From Asterias amurensis (taxonomy: Eukaryota; Echinodermata; Asteroidea; Forcipulatida; Asteriidae): a stretch of DNA of 64,000 nucleotides. Position numbers and translations under genes: made by a program. A model generated the notes under the pieces. That model saw nothing but the letters and a program-made list of their open reading frames with translations, did not search any database and was not told where the DNA came from. Shown here in pieces: positions 24,410 through 37,100 of this stretch. Where the stretch lies: assembly GCF_032118995.1 (NCBI RefSeq), contig NC_092662.1, positions 17,311,701-17,375,700 on the forward strand. Direction: 5' to 3'. Positions within the stretch are counted from its first letter, which is position 1, and each line of letters opens with the position of its first letter.

Positions 24410-25011
24410 GGTTTTCTTTTGTGTTGCCAATTAATGCATGCAGACATTGCAAGCACAGAAGTCCGACTTCCAAAATGGGGTAAGCTGGGCAGCAGCAGGT
24501 GGCGGCTTAATAATTGAAAATTGTCTTTGTAATGTTTTATAGCGACCTTTGTAGAAACAAAAGTAAAATCTCTTGATATATGTCTTTTATGTGTTACTGA
24601 TTGTACAAGAGATTAATTTTAAGAACCATCTTGTCTCAGTCTTTGTAAAACCTTTCAAGATTTCCGAAACCGCAATCGCACAAAAATGTGCATAAAAAAA
24701 TCTCTCAAAAGTTTTATTTACAAAAATCTTTGGTAGTTTACTGATATTCCTGATTTCTTGCTTATTTTTGTGTCCTGCTAAAATAAAATGGGCCACGATG
24801 CATTTTATCTTTTGATGGCCTTATAATGTTCCAATTTAACACATTAAGGTATAAGAATGTGTGACTTTCTTAAGCATCGGCATACTTTATCCATATTTGT
24901 AAGAATTAGGTATAAACATTAAAGATCTTGTGCTGATGTGTTTACCGATAGTCTTTATCTGTCAGCTTCTAGAATCACCAAGTTTGGTGCGCACAGAAAA
25001 TCTTACTAACC

Positions 25012-25481
25012 GGGATCCAATTTCATACAGCTGCTTAAGCACAAAAGGTAGCACCGCAAAACCAAATACATTTGTAAACCATAATAAGGTTACCACCCTA
25101 ACCACCATGTCACATGTAGAAATTATGACAGGTATCCTGCTCATTTCTGCTAAGCAGACAATTGTGGAGCAATGTTTCTGCTCGGGCAGCTCTATAAACC
25201 AAATACATTTGTAAACCATAATAAGGTTACCACCCTAACCACCATGTCATATGTACAAATTATGACAGGTATCCTGCTCATTTCTGCTAAGCAGACAATT
25301 GTGGAGCAATGTTTCTGCTCGGGCAGCTCTATAAACCAAATACATTTGTAAACCATAATAAGGTTACCACCCTAACCACCATGTCATATGTACAAATTAT
25401 GACAGGTATCCTGCTCATTTCTGCTAAGCAGACAATTGTGGAGCAATGTTTCTACTCGGGCAGCTCTATAAAATTGAGCCC
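25012..25481. repeat. GGGCCC-type foldback with internal tandem triplication
   Basis: Outer ends GGGATCCAATTTCATACAGC and TATAAAATTGAGCCC. The inside consists of three 137 bp units starting at 25064, 25201 and 25338 (AAATACATTTGTAAACC). The units are nearly identical, so the expansion is recent. Confidence 0.8.
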
Positions 25482-26799
25482 AGTAATAGAGTACCGGTCA
25501 AAAATGCCATGAGGTGCAAGTTGTGTGTGACCGGTTCCCTGTTCACTCAGACTTGGCGAATTAATCTCATTTAAAAGCAAAAATTTCCTCTTAAACTCAC
25601 GTTTGATTTATAGAGGGATCAAGACACATACAGTTTTTCTATGCATTTTAACGTGCTGTTACGAGTTTAGACTTCTATGACATAATATCATTAACACTGA
25701 CTTATATCTACTCTGACATTAACTTACAGACAATTAGAAAAATATCTGCTATATTTGTATATAGTGCAGGTTGAGGATAAAGGCATTTGCATAATTTATA
25801 ATAAAATTACGAGTATGATAATGGATGTTTGTAGAATTATGATGTAATGATACAGTTCAAATCAGCCAAGTATTGGGTTTTTAATTTTTATTTTGTTCTT
25901 TTCGTCAGTGTGAAAATGTTGTTTTAGACAGGCAATATGTGTATAAATATAAATAAAAAACTTTGATAAATTACATAATTCAATATCAGATGTAATTGAA
26001 TATTAGACACCCTCTTCTGACATAAACAATGAAACCGTAAATCGTTGCTTAGTATTTCTCTAATAATTGTGCATGTGACCAAAACTGTAGAATGTAGATG
26101 TAGTTTACCCTTTTTTCTTTCTCTTTTTTGTTTGTGGAGGACTGATCTTTGTAAAGTCTTTGCAGAGTAGTTGGGCTGTTGGAGTAGATCGTTTGTCACA
26201 ACAAATGTATCAGAACTGCAAAATGTTTTAATATAACAAGCAGCAAAGTTACTTTGCTAAATGTGAGCAGATGTTTTCGAATAGCGATAGTGTACTTCTT
26301 AGATAAGAATCATAACTTCCTGTCTGCTTTATAAACAAGTAGAAACACAAATAAACTTATTTATAAACAAACAAACAAGAGTGAGAGTGTAGGTGCAAAT
26401 TTAAACTTTTAGTTAATTTTTTTTTTTAATAAGTTTTTTTTCTCTATTTTTTCTATAATCTATTCCATGAACCTCATTGTATTTTGTGTCTCATTATGTT
26501 CAGTTCTGGGGAGCCAGAGAATAGAATAAGCATTTTTTGAGCGTATGGTGAACACAATACTACAACACTGTTTGGGTCAATTTCTTAAAAAAATAATAAT
26601 TTCTCTGTTAACACTCACAGCAAACAGTGCACTTCTATAGTGTCCACCATATCTCAACAAGGCTAATGTTTTTTTTGTGTTAATGCAAATTTAACAGGGA
26701 AAAAGACGTTTGTAAAGAAGTTTCTTTGAAAAAATCATCAAAATGTTAAGGCCTTTTTCTACTTCTGATTGTTTTTTTTGTCATTTTGCAAATTTATAT

Positions 26800-26948
26800 G
26801 CCTCTCTTAATATTTATGCATGACATCATAATTCTTACCCAAAATGAGGCTATGGGCGCACATCCCCCATCACTTGCAGTGGTTGCGCCCATCGCCTCGT
26901 TTTGAATTAGCATTGTGACATACCTCATGCATAAATATTAAGAGAGGC
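26800..26948. repeat. Foldback with GCCTCTCTTAATATTTATG ends
   Basis: Terminal arms of about 24 bp are almost perfect complements. A second inner pairing is GGGCGCA against TGCGCCC. Confidence 0.7.
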
Positions 26949-28160
26949 GGATAATGTTAAACACTCTAGTTTTTCCCACAATTGATGCTTTTGAGGTTTT
27001 ACTGACCTGACATTGTAAAATCTTTGTAAGAAACTTAGGGTCGGGGATTAATCTGGTCCTTTTCATGTATTAGTGCTATTATGTCCACAGTGAACAAGGG
27101 AACTAGACGTAGATGCTGGATATGGGTCAAATATTCTGGCCTGTTGGTCAGCAGTTATTCAAAGCATTATGAATTTATTTTATTATTTTTGGACATGTAT
27201 ACACATTATGATGATGTCCGATACTTTAAAAAGTAGTATTTATATTTTGTTATTAAATAATTTGTTAAGACATGACAATGGTTTTTTTTCTTCTTCAAGA
27301 CATGTTGTCATTGTCATTCTTATGTGATGTTCACTGCATAAGCGAAATGTACATGTAATGCACATTTACTTTTCATGTAGGAAGTTTAAGTATGTATTAC
27401 TTGATCACACACAAGTGTTAATTTCATATCACACTAGATAATTTACAGGCAACCAGCTCCATGCAATCTAGGACCTTGAGCCGATTTTTAGACACATCTC
27501 AGTAAATTTCCTGTCTATCAAAAGCAGGGAAGCTCTCTAGGTTAAGTTTTCACCATTATAACTGTATAATACATGTATAAAGAAAAAAGAAACGACACAG
27601 AAACATTCTCACCCTAATACAAACTTCAGTTTATAAACTTAAAACATGGAGTAATTTTTTTGTCTTATGGTGACTTTCTATCAGTACTGGAACCGGTGAA
27701 TCAAACTTTTTTTTTTGGGGGGGGGGGGGCGGGATTAGGTTGCACTTATCATTATTTCTTTGGCTTCTCTTTTACTTAAAATCTGCAGTGGCATGTTACA
27801 TTTATTGAGCATATGATCTGTAAGTTAAATTACTTTGATAACTTTCTTAAGGATGTTAAGATAAGTCCAGCCTTTCTGAGGAATTTGGAGAAGTATCAAT
27901 GTTGAAAAGAAGAGGTTTGAGCCTTCTAGATATGGTCTGATTTAAGTAGTGGAGGTAGGTTATCGAGGGTGTTAATTTACTTAAAGAAAATTACTGATTC
28001 CAATATTTGTGTTTAGGTGTCTTGACGAGTTCTTTTTAAAAAAATAATCTGTGTATGCAAATTGTTATGTTCTTTTTTTATTTATTTGTCATTTTATGAA
28101 GATTAACCCTAGAGAATGGAGGGCAAGTTGACAATAAAGTATTTTGTACATCAGTTATTG

Positions 28161-29723
28161 TTTCTTGGTGGTTCCTATTTGGTCCTGTCACTCAAAGATC
28201 CCATCTTTTTTAACAATTCACATTGGAGTTCTGTGGATTAATTCTTTAAATGACAACCGTCTAGAGTTCTTCAGAGGGGGTGCAAACTTTAAGGACTGAT
28301 TTTCAAGTTAAAATGTCCAATAATCCCAAAGTAACAAAAAAACGAGTGGACACAATTTATTTTGATCGTCAATATATGGATGAAATGTTGAACTGAGAGA
28401 GTAAACACAAGCATGCTGTATGAAGCTCAAATTGTGTTGGTCTGCCCCACCTCAGAAGAGGATACAGAATTTACCACCATTGTCTTGGGTTCTGCCATGG
28501 GTTGCACAGACACAAAAATAGCAGAACGTCTCTGCTTAGGGTCGAAACGTCAGGCCATTAATTATTGTTTGCATTTATATCATGTCCCTTTGGATGGTAA
28601 GTTGTTTGCAACAACAGCTATTCTATTTTCTCAAAAAAGAAACACCAAAGAAATCGCAACTAGTGGCAAACCTGTGAAAGAGAACTTCCAGTGAGCTATA
28701 TTATTTGTAGGATAATAAAATAATAATAATAATAATAATAAGACTTGTAATGCGCACATATCCACCCTGCTGGGTGTTCAAGGCGCAGTAAAACCAAAAA
28801 CAAAACAAAAACAAAACACAACACAAAGAAAAACAGACACAACAAAATTAGTCATTGAAAACCTGTGACATAAGATAAGTTTTGAGAAGAGACTTGAATT
28901 TTGCAGTACAATATACTTCTTGTCTTGAGAACTCTGTCATTGGATACAGGGTGGCTTGGTCATTGTTTGGCTTTAACGAAATCGATTTTGCATACATAAA
29001 ACTAATCGATTGGTGACTGTATATAACTGCCGAATTTAGGATAGCTGTTGCTCATGTGGTGAAATGCTAAACCAAAATCATTTCTTGTTGAGCACATAAC
29101 TTGAAGATCATAAATCGATTTAATGATCAGTATTTTTAAACATGTTACCATTCCAATGAAATATTGCAGATTTAAAGTGGAACCTCATACATTTCAAACA
29201 CCCTCATTCTCAACAGACATGAAATGAAAACCAAGCTACTCCAGATTCAGTTTCATATTTCTGATATTATATTTCATCTTCTTCAACTGAAAACTTAACT
29301 GGTGATGACATTGGTGTTTCTCACTACAATCTTATGCACACAGACTCTAAATAAAAACTTTGAAGAAATCAAACAAGTTGGTGAAATTTGAATGTAGGAT
29401 GTTTTATCAGTGATCAAAATTACTTGGTCTTTCTGTTCTACACTTTTGTTCACAATGGGAAAAAGAATGTTCAAACCACAGTGTCGAACAGCAGAAATGT
29501 CTATATAGCTACGAACTCGAGTCAATCTTTCTAAATTGAACGAAAAGAAAGCGAAAATTGCAAGCTGTGGTAAAATCAACATGTAATATTTACATATGGC
29601 TTGAATAGCTATTCAGGTTTGTCAACCCGAAAGGCCAATAGTGTAAAATGTGACGCTATAAATAAGAAATCTACGAAGTGTCCAGAGTGTTCTTGAACCG
29701 GCCTCCCGTCCGATGAGCCCGTT
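28161..29723. other. Intergenic: repeat remnants, no gene seen
   Basis: An open frame at 28413-28694 (plus) has no recognisable protein and overlaps a dispersed repeat: the motif CTGCTTAGGGTCGAAACGTC and about 100 nt after it resemble 59985-60100. An AAT microsatellite lies at about 28716-28740, followed by LINE-tail-like DNA. No splice-supported coding exon was found. Confidence 0.5.
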
Positions 29724-30612
29724 TTACGGCATGGGGCGAGCGATGGAAAGTGGCATCTTCTTGGCCGAGGTGAAGCGACGTTTTCTCTGTTGGACATGAG
29801 AAGCGACTCCCTCAGACAGACGGAGCAGCAAAGCTTTATCACTTCCTTGTGGCATCTTCACTCGCTTCTTAAGATGCGGTTTGAGGTTAGCCATCATCTC
29901 AATCATATCTTGCCCTCCTTCTGCCTGATCTTCCCCGTAATGCTCAACATGATTCTTGATCCCGCGATGTTCTTCGGTTGTTTCCTTGCGTTTCTCTGCT
30001 ACGACCGAACTCATCCTAGCGGTCTTGGCAGCCGTCTTGAAAGAAGATTTGAGCTTCTTCAACTGGGTGTTTTTGACTTCTTCGGGTGCATTGGAGCCCT
30101 TGATCATTGCTACATCATGCATCAGGCGCTTCTTCATGATGGCCATGTGGGGGTTGGTTTTGTCATCTTGGACAGCCTGAGTAAAATAAGGGGGGAACAA
30201 AACTGGTTTATCTGGCAAAAAAAAAAGTGATGGCTACTTTTGTGCGCGGTACAAAAACTTTCAATTGCACTTTTACCATTATCTTTCGAGTAATACCTTG
30301 TTGTTGACCGATAATTTCGTTAAAGGTTGGTGCTAATAAAACAATTATTTTCAAAATGTCTTGATAAACTAGTAATTAATGTTTAGTTACTGCTTGAGAA
30401 CTCAGGTTTAATAACACTTGCTGGACTGCTTGACACGAAAGCTATTGTGGGCATCAGCAGTAGCTGCGCTCACTGTCCTTTCCTTTTTGATGTTACAACA
30501 AACTTCGACCTATAAACCTGTATTCAAAACTTACCCTGGCCCGTCTTGAATCTGCGGCACAAGAAATAGCCAGAATGGCCCCAAACAAAACCAAGAAGAG
30601 AGCACAGCGCAT
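29724..30612 (-). CDS. Secreted basic protein of unknown function (2 exons, 176 aa)
   Basis: Exon 1 is 30612-30535 and exon 2 is 30176-29724, joined in phase 0 with GTAAGT and TTTACTCAG splice sites. Exon 1 encodes a clear signal peptide: MRCALFLVLF, a hydrophobic core, then AISCA before ADSRRAR, with cleavage likely near residue 19. The mature part, about 155 aa, has no cysteine, is rich in Lys/Arg/Met/Glu, and carries basic clusters (KKR, KRK, LKKR, QQRKRR). It is probably helical. I recognise no family. The basic clusters could be prohormone cleavage sites, but there is no repeated peptide or clear amidation motif, so a neuropeptide precursor is only one possibility. The splice fit and signal peptide support a real gene. 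Confidence 0.65.
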
Positions 30613-32124
30613 CTTGATTTTTGAAGAATCTCCGAAGAAACTGCAACTCCAGACTATCTCCACTAGACTAACTCACAATACACTCTTGTGCATTATTTTT
30701 AAGATGCGCAATGAGTTGCAAGCTTACACTTATCCGCAGAAGAAAAAGAAATTGATTTTCTTTGGTGGTTCTTGGTGGTTCTTGGTGCTTCTTATTGATT
30801 AAGATCGATGGATCGCGAAGGACGAATTCTCATCGTCATGACTTCATCAAGTTGTTGGGGAGACAGTTACGTAACATTATGAAAAGAATTCAATATATTG
30901 GGAATGCTTTTAACTAAAAGGGTTACATGGTTTTCAGTGTACTAGTTTTGTTTCAGTCACGCTTAAAAGTGGTATAAAATTATAGAACTGAATATTCAGT
31001 TATTAATCAGACCTTATTTGCATACAGGTGTGGTGTGGTGTAAGTTTGACAGGAAACTGCCCCGCCCCTTCTTCCCTCACTGTTTTTGTAAACATTGTGT
31101 ATTAACTAATTATTGTTGTAACAACATGTTATTATACCAATTGGCCGAATCCATTCAAGAATATGCTGAGCTAGTTTGCATTTTTCCTTCTTTTTGAATA
31201 TAAAAAACGAATTTTTGAAAATTGCATGCCTGTGTTTTTACCGAGGAAGTATTTGATTCGAGATCCTGTAAAGATACAGCATTTCAAGATGCTGCCACAG
31301 TGTCTGGCGACCAGACTCAATGTAATTAACATTGTGAATTAAGAGTACGGGTACCAGTCTATAATTAGCACACTTCGGGATATTAGAAAGCTACGGTCGG
31401 TCGTCTGCTCGTTGAAAAAAGTGATCCGAGTTTTTGCGCCAAATCTCTTCTGTTAGAGCTGCCAAACTTGACCACTATGCACTACACGAACCAAAAGTAA
31501 GTACAGCCTTGAAATTATATTTGTAACTTAACAAGATTTCGTAAATTTTCTTACTAGAAGAAAAATTAGGCTGGAGTGGTGCCACACGCAAATGATCAGC
31601 TGGTGTCCCCAGCCCAGCAGTGCCAGTGGGGTACGTTTTGTGCATTCCACCATGCGGTCATGATGTTTTGACGGGCATCCTTCCCCTTACAAGACAAGAT
31701 GAAAGTTTGATTGAAATCACATCATTTTATGCAAAGGGTCACAAATTGTAACGGCAAACGTCGGGTATGTATTTGACTCCAAACACCAAAGTTTATTTCA
31801 TTGTTGTAGTTTTTTGTTATAAACAAGTACAGGATGCCGACGAATAAGATGCTCAGCTGGTTTTTTTTTTATTTAAAAAATAGTCTACAAATCTTGTTAA
31901 ACTATAGTTTCACACAGTAAGATATGTACAACCTCAGTCAAGATATAATAAGACTTAAAGTATATTTGGTTAGGGCACAAATTGGCCATAAAATATTTCA
32001 TAACCTTTAAATTTTTTTTCTACAACAGTAGTGAACAACCTAGACAAATTAATGATGTTGTTGAGTGCAAAGTAAACATTGCAAGGGCTGTGCGAAGTAA
32101 ACCACCTGCAGCTTGCACATAGAG

Positions 32125-32242
32125 CAGGCCTGGAATTACACGGCATTGGCCTTCGTCTTCGACTTTCCAAGATTTTCCAATAAAAGTGCCCTCTGCCGAA
32201 TGAAAATGGCCTTGCCTCTTCAAAGATGAAATTCCAGGCCTG
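32125..32242. repeat. Foldback with CAGGCCTGGAATT ends
   Basis: CAGGCCTGGAATT at the left and AATTCCAGGCCTG at the right are perfect complements. Short, non-coding, intergenic. Confidence 0.65.
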
Positions 32243-32350
32243 GGGCAAGTCTGACATTGTTTAGACTTTGATCCACTTAACAGACTCAATGTCATCTTTT
32301 GTTTATCATTTAATTGAACCTTGAATAACAGAGTAAAGGCCTGGTAACAC

Positions 32351-32491
32351 AGGCCCTGATAACGAAAACGAGAACGATAAAAATGCACGCCCTCAAATGG
32401 TTGAATAAGCGTGGGTGTATTCTGCGAGGAGCAATTCAACCAATCGAGGGCGTGCATTTTTATTGTTCTCGTTTCCAGTGTGACTGGGCCT
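32351..32491. repeat. Foldback with ATAAAAATGCACGCCCTC arms
   Basis: ATAAAAATGCACGCCCTC near the left pairs with GAGGGCGTGCATTTTTAT near the right. Outer ends AGGCCC/GGGCCT also pair. Confidence 0.7.
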
Positions 32492-34140
32492 TAATGGGCC
32501 ACCTTTTGACATGTTTGTAAATCATCTTTACAGAGAGAACACTGAAGACATAAAAACAATTTTTTGTGGCGGGCCAAGGGAAGAAAGGGTTCAAGAAGGG
32601 CCTGAAGACTTTTACATATAATACGATACGAGCCCAAGGTATAATGAACATAATTACGATTGTCATTCACTTATACAAATTGAATACAGTGTGCATTAGC
32701 CAAACACTAACGATACATCTAGTTATTATATAATCCTACAGTTTCATGTGTTACATTTTTGAGTTTAGACTTGTTGAATAACATCAAAGTTTTTGACAAG
32801 TAACTGTGGAGGTTAGTATTAAGTGCATAGTTAAAATACTAGTTAACTAGTGAAACCCTTTACCTATCTGACACTACTGAGGTCATTCTCTACTGACCAC
32901 TTAAGATGTTTGTACATGAGTGAGATTGGCTTTTGCCAGCTTGGTGTTTATATCCCCTTGTAGGAGTTTGCAGAGTTCCCTTTATTGGAAGACTCTTCTA
33001 AACAATATACAAAATCTACCATGATGAAGAATCAAGAAACTTTCTCACACAACATAAAAACCTACCCTAAACTGTGAATTTTTTTTTTACAAAGGTGTAA
33101 CCTTTTCAGAAAATAAAATCTTGCACGAGAGTTTATTAATAACAAGGAACATGGATAACCTAACTTCATATAGGTGTTTTTAAAACATTTATATCATTTT
33201 GAAAACTCACACACATGTTTTACACATAAATGTACATTTATACAATGTCTTAAAAATCATTCTGAAACCACCTCACGTGAATAGTTTCTTTTTAGATTTA
33301 AGGACTTAAGGTTTAAAAAAAAAATATATATATATACTTATTTGTGCGATTTAAGCTTATTTTTTATTAAACACACACGTTTACGAGCAATTTGCAAGTT
33401 ATCTGGATCGAGCTAGGTGTTTCCAGGAGATTTTTAAAGTCTTATTCTTAGTCTGATCAAGCGACTCTGGCTATGGCTTGTGACAATAGAGAAGAATTTG
33501 CCTTTTTAGTTATGAAACCATAGCTACTGCTGAAGCCATCAATTCAGACCCGACCTACATCATGTGTTTGCATTGACGTCATCAAACCTTCTGGGCTGAT
33601 AAATGCATGGAGGGATATATCACCATCAGTTCCTAAAAAATCCAATGTTATTGCATTGGGAAAACTAGGCATTAAACATCAGTTTGCTTTTTCATTGTCT
33701 TTTAAAATATATTTACAAACCGTTAAAATTGCTCATTGTTTTGCACTGATGTCTAATCATTGTTTACTAGTCACCGATTAGTGTGACGTTGCGAAATGTA
33801 TCGATAAAAAAACCTTTTGTTTCCAATGAAACAAACTCCACAGACTGAGAGACTTTTCTCCCTTCAAACATAACCCTTCAAATTCAGCCACTATTTCAAG
33901 TTATGGAAGACTCGACTTTCAAAGGAGTACGAAGAAAAATTAAGTGGAACATAATCGCAACTATTTCATCATGATCAGCAACGAAACACTGGTCTGCATC
34001 CATTTTACATCAGTTTTTACTTTTAAAAAGAAAATGAATCCATTGATATCGTGAAGTGTTAACGGAACAGAAATCTTATGTGACCCAGTTAAGCCAAGAG
34101 TTGAAATATATTTCTCCAGAGAAACACTGGTCCGTCTTGA

Positions 34141-37100
34141 CTACTTGTCTGATATCTTGAAAGCATCTAAGACTTCAGTGAGGGCGTTGACATCATCTGC
34201 AGCATCTTTGAAGGAGAGCTGGAAGGAAATGAAAACAAAGAGTAATGAACAGGCATTTATAAATAGCAGTATTTACTGAGCAAAAACAAGGAGCCCGTCC
34301 TTGAGAATGTGTCACATTTATACAAATATAATTCCTTCACTGAAACAAAAAGTCAATACAAAAAAAAGGTTGCTTATAGTGTAATCTTTCCTCGCCTTTC
34401 ACCTCAGATCCATGGTTCGAATCCCACTGGGGGGCTATGTGGATTGGGTTGTCAGTCCCTACCTGACTGCATGGTTTTTCCTTGAATGAATCTTTGTGGT
34501 TTTCACCATGTCTAAAAATGAAATTTCCTTTCTTGGGGTTCTTGGCTAGTACAGTGATTAAGTTGCTTTTCTGAGAGTCCTTGACTTCCAACCAGGCCTA
34601 ATGACATTAAAATTCATTTCCTTCAAGACGTTATGTTCCTTTCACCTACCTCTTTCTTGACTGCTTTCTTCAATTTTTCAAAATGCTCAATAACAGAGGG
34701 TGCACTAGCCTCATAAGCATCTAACTTGGCATTACTGACATCCAAACTGTCATCAGATCGTCCACTTGTCTCTGCTCTCGATGTGACGTTGGTAATAAGC
34801 TCTTCACGCGTTCCTTCAAGGAATAGAGCGCCCTCAATGTATCCAAACTGTTTGGTCAAAATAGAACAACCTTTTAATACTTGCATACTTTGCACATAAT
34901 AATGACTTTGGCATTTAGCTCTGTAATATTGGGACAGCTTGGTTTGCTCATGTGTTGCTATGGATGTTTTCAAATATTGACAAGCTGCAAAGACTAGCTC
35001 TTCATCATTACACCAACTGGGATTGGTTTCCAAAAGTGCTACACTTGATCTTAAAATGTGCATCAATCTTTAGGTTTATTTGTTTACAGCAATATATTTC
35101 AAAGAAATCTAGGTAAAGTTCTGGAGAACAATGTCTACCTACCTCGCTAACAAACGACTCAGCCTGCTCAACCGTCCTTGGAAACCCGTCGACTACAAAC
35201 CCATCAGCCTCAGAGTTCTTCTGCACCTCGTCTTGCATCACTTTCAATATAACCTCTTGAGGCACCAGACTACCTGCCAGGATGAGCTTGGCAACATCTT
35301 TGCTCTCCTGGGCCTCGAGTTCGGAGAAGGATCTCAAGAGCTCACCAGCTGAGAGGTGTACAAGTTTGTATTGGGCAGCTATCTTCTTTGCTACTTCTTT
35401 CTTTCCAGAGCCAGGGCCACCTGTATGAAAAAAACAATCAATTAATAAATCACCCCATGACCTCAACACTCGCCGCTTCTACACCCTGTCTACAGTCAGA
35501 CGGCAGTCAGTGAATGAAAATTCAAGTTAGTCTGCTTTGGTGATTGATAAACTATGCCAACCTGCAATATTATATCTTGTGGTGAATGCATAGTCAACCT
35601 TCTTACTGTCCGACCTTTCAATATCATCCACTGTGGTTTTGAATGATAGATAAATTATGCCTGCCTGCAAAAAGATACCATGCAGCACATGACACTACAC
35701 AGCCAACCCTCCTACTATCTGTCCATTTAATATAATCCACTGTGGTTTCAAATGATAAGCTATGCCAGCCTGCAATTTGATGTGGTGAATACATCTACAC
35801 AGTCAACCCTCCTACTGTCTGTCCATCTAATATCATCCCGACTACTCACCGACAACAAAAATAAATCGTTGTCGTTTCTCTTCTGTTTCCTTCTCCTTGG
35901 GTTCTGCCTCCTTCTGTGTGGGTTCTGCCTCTTTCCCTGTGGGTTCTGCCTCTTTCTCTATGGTTTTTGCCTCCACACCACGCTCCTGTAAGGCACTCTG
36001 CACTGCTGTGAATATACTGTCTGGATCACCCTCAGCTGAAACCTGCCAATGGTAAATAGTTGAAAAGAACCTCAAGTTGTGTGTGGTTTATTTTTTTCCC
36101 CGCATGATTTAGGTAAGCACACAGTGCTTAACCCACATTGGTGTCAGGATGAAACCATTTTTTTATATTTAATGCATTTATTACATCAATTCAGAGATAC
36201 GTCAACGTTCATCATCAGAGTCCTGTTTTCCAGCACTCCTCATCTATTCTTGCTCTGTATTAATTCCTGGAAATGAATTGAGGGTTACACCTATTCTTCT
36301 TCCTCTGTCTACTTCTTTTGCTCAAAGTCATGACACTTTGGGAGGCTAATCATCCTTGCGTGCAACAGAGCCAAAGTGGGAAGGATGCAGCTTCAATGTG
36401 TTCGAGCCACAGCCATGAAAGGGCACATGGAGCCATGTATGATTCCATTGTAATGCCTTATACGTCCAACCTTCTCCACTATGAAGTTTGAACCAGGCTC
36501 TTATCGTCTATTTGACAAGTCTGAAATTCCATATTTTAAATGATGAGGGCCCTGTCAACTTTTACAGGCAACTTGGAGGCAACCAATTGCAATGCATGCT
36601 ACAGGATCACTTTGGTAGCACACAAGTCATTATTCGTACATTGTCTTAGGTTCCACAAGAAATATAGGTGAAATGTGAATGGCTTTTCTTCTTGGAAGTT
36701 GCCTGGAACTGGTTGCCTGGAACTGGTTGTCTTTAAATTGCCTCTTGTGACATGACAACTAGTTGTCCTTGCCCCTTACCTTAATAATCTTGTTCTTTTC
36801 TTCGTAGTAATCGACAACAGGCTTTGTAGCATTGTGGAAAGTCGTCAATCTCTTCTTGATGGTCTCTTCATTGTCGTCTACTCGACCGCTTGTCTCAGCT
36901 CGTTTCAATAACCTTTGTGTCATTATCTCATCAGACAACTCAAAATACAAGGCACATGTGCACTCAGCAATCTGGAAACAAAATCAAAGTCACTTAAAAT
37001 CTGCACAATTTACAAATTTAACATGTCAACTTGTTGCGAGGTAGTGTGATGTGAGGCAAGAGAAAATAAACTATTATTTCAAAGAAGACAATTTAGCTTT

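Larger units (their letters stand above)
22381..28160 (+). other. BET long-isoform 3'UTR and following intergenic DNA
   Basis: No exon recognised. AATAAA occurs at 23241, 24782, 25952, 26349 and 28133, so the 3'UTR end cannot be fixed. The last signal is followed by a T/G-rich stretch. The region contains a nested foldback pair (23850-24409), a three-unit tandem repeat (25064-25473) and a foldback at 26800-26948. Confidence 0.5.
30613..34140. other. Intergenic plus adenylate kinase 3'UTR
   Basis: No exon recognised. On the minus strand the nearest AATAAA below the adenylate kinase stop is at 33363-33368, which would give a 3'UTR of about 770 nt; another is at 33132. Two foldbacks lie at 32125-32242 and 32351-32491. 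The 5' side near 30613 should contain the promoter of the secreted basic protein, with an A/T-rich TTAAAAATAA near 30690 on the minus strand. Confidence 0.45.

Noticed and set aside
24032..24483. Open frames on both strands around 24.0-24.5 kb
   Set aside because: They read into the two arms of a foldback element and mirror each other.
25064..25473. CRISPR-like array
   Set aside because: Three contiguous 137 bp units with no spacers in an animal genome; a tandem duplication.
28413..28694. 93-codon open frame on the plus strand
   Set aside because: Part of it is a dispersed repeat that also occurs near 59985; composition and lack of splice signals do not support a gene.
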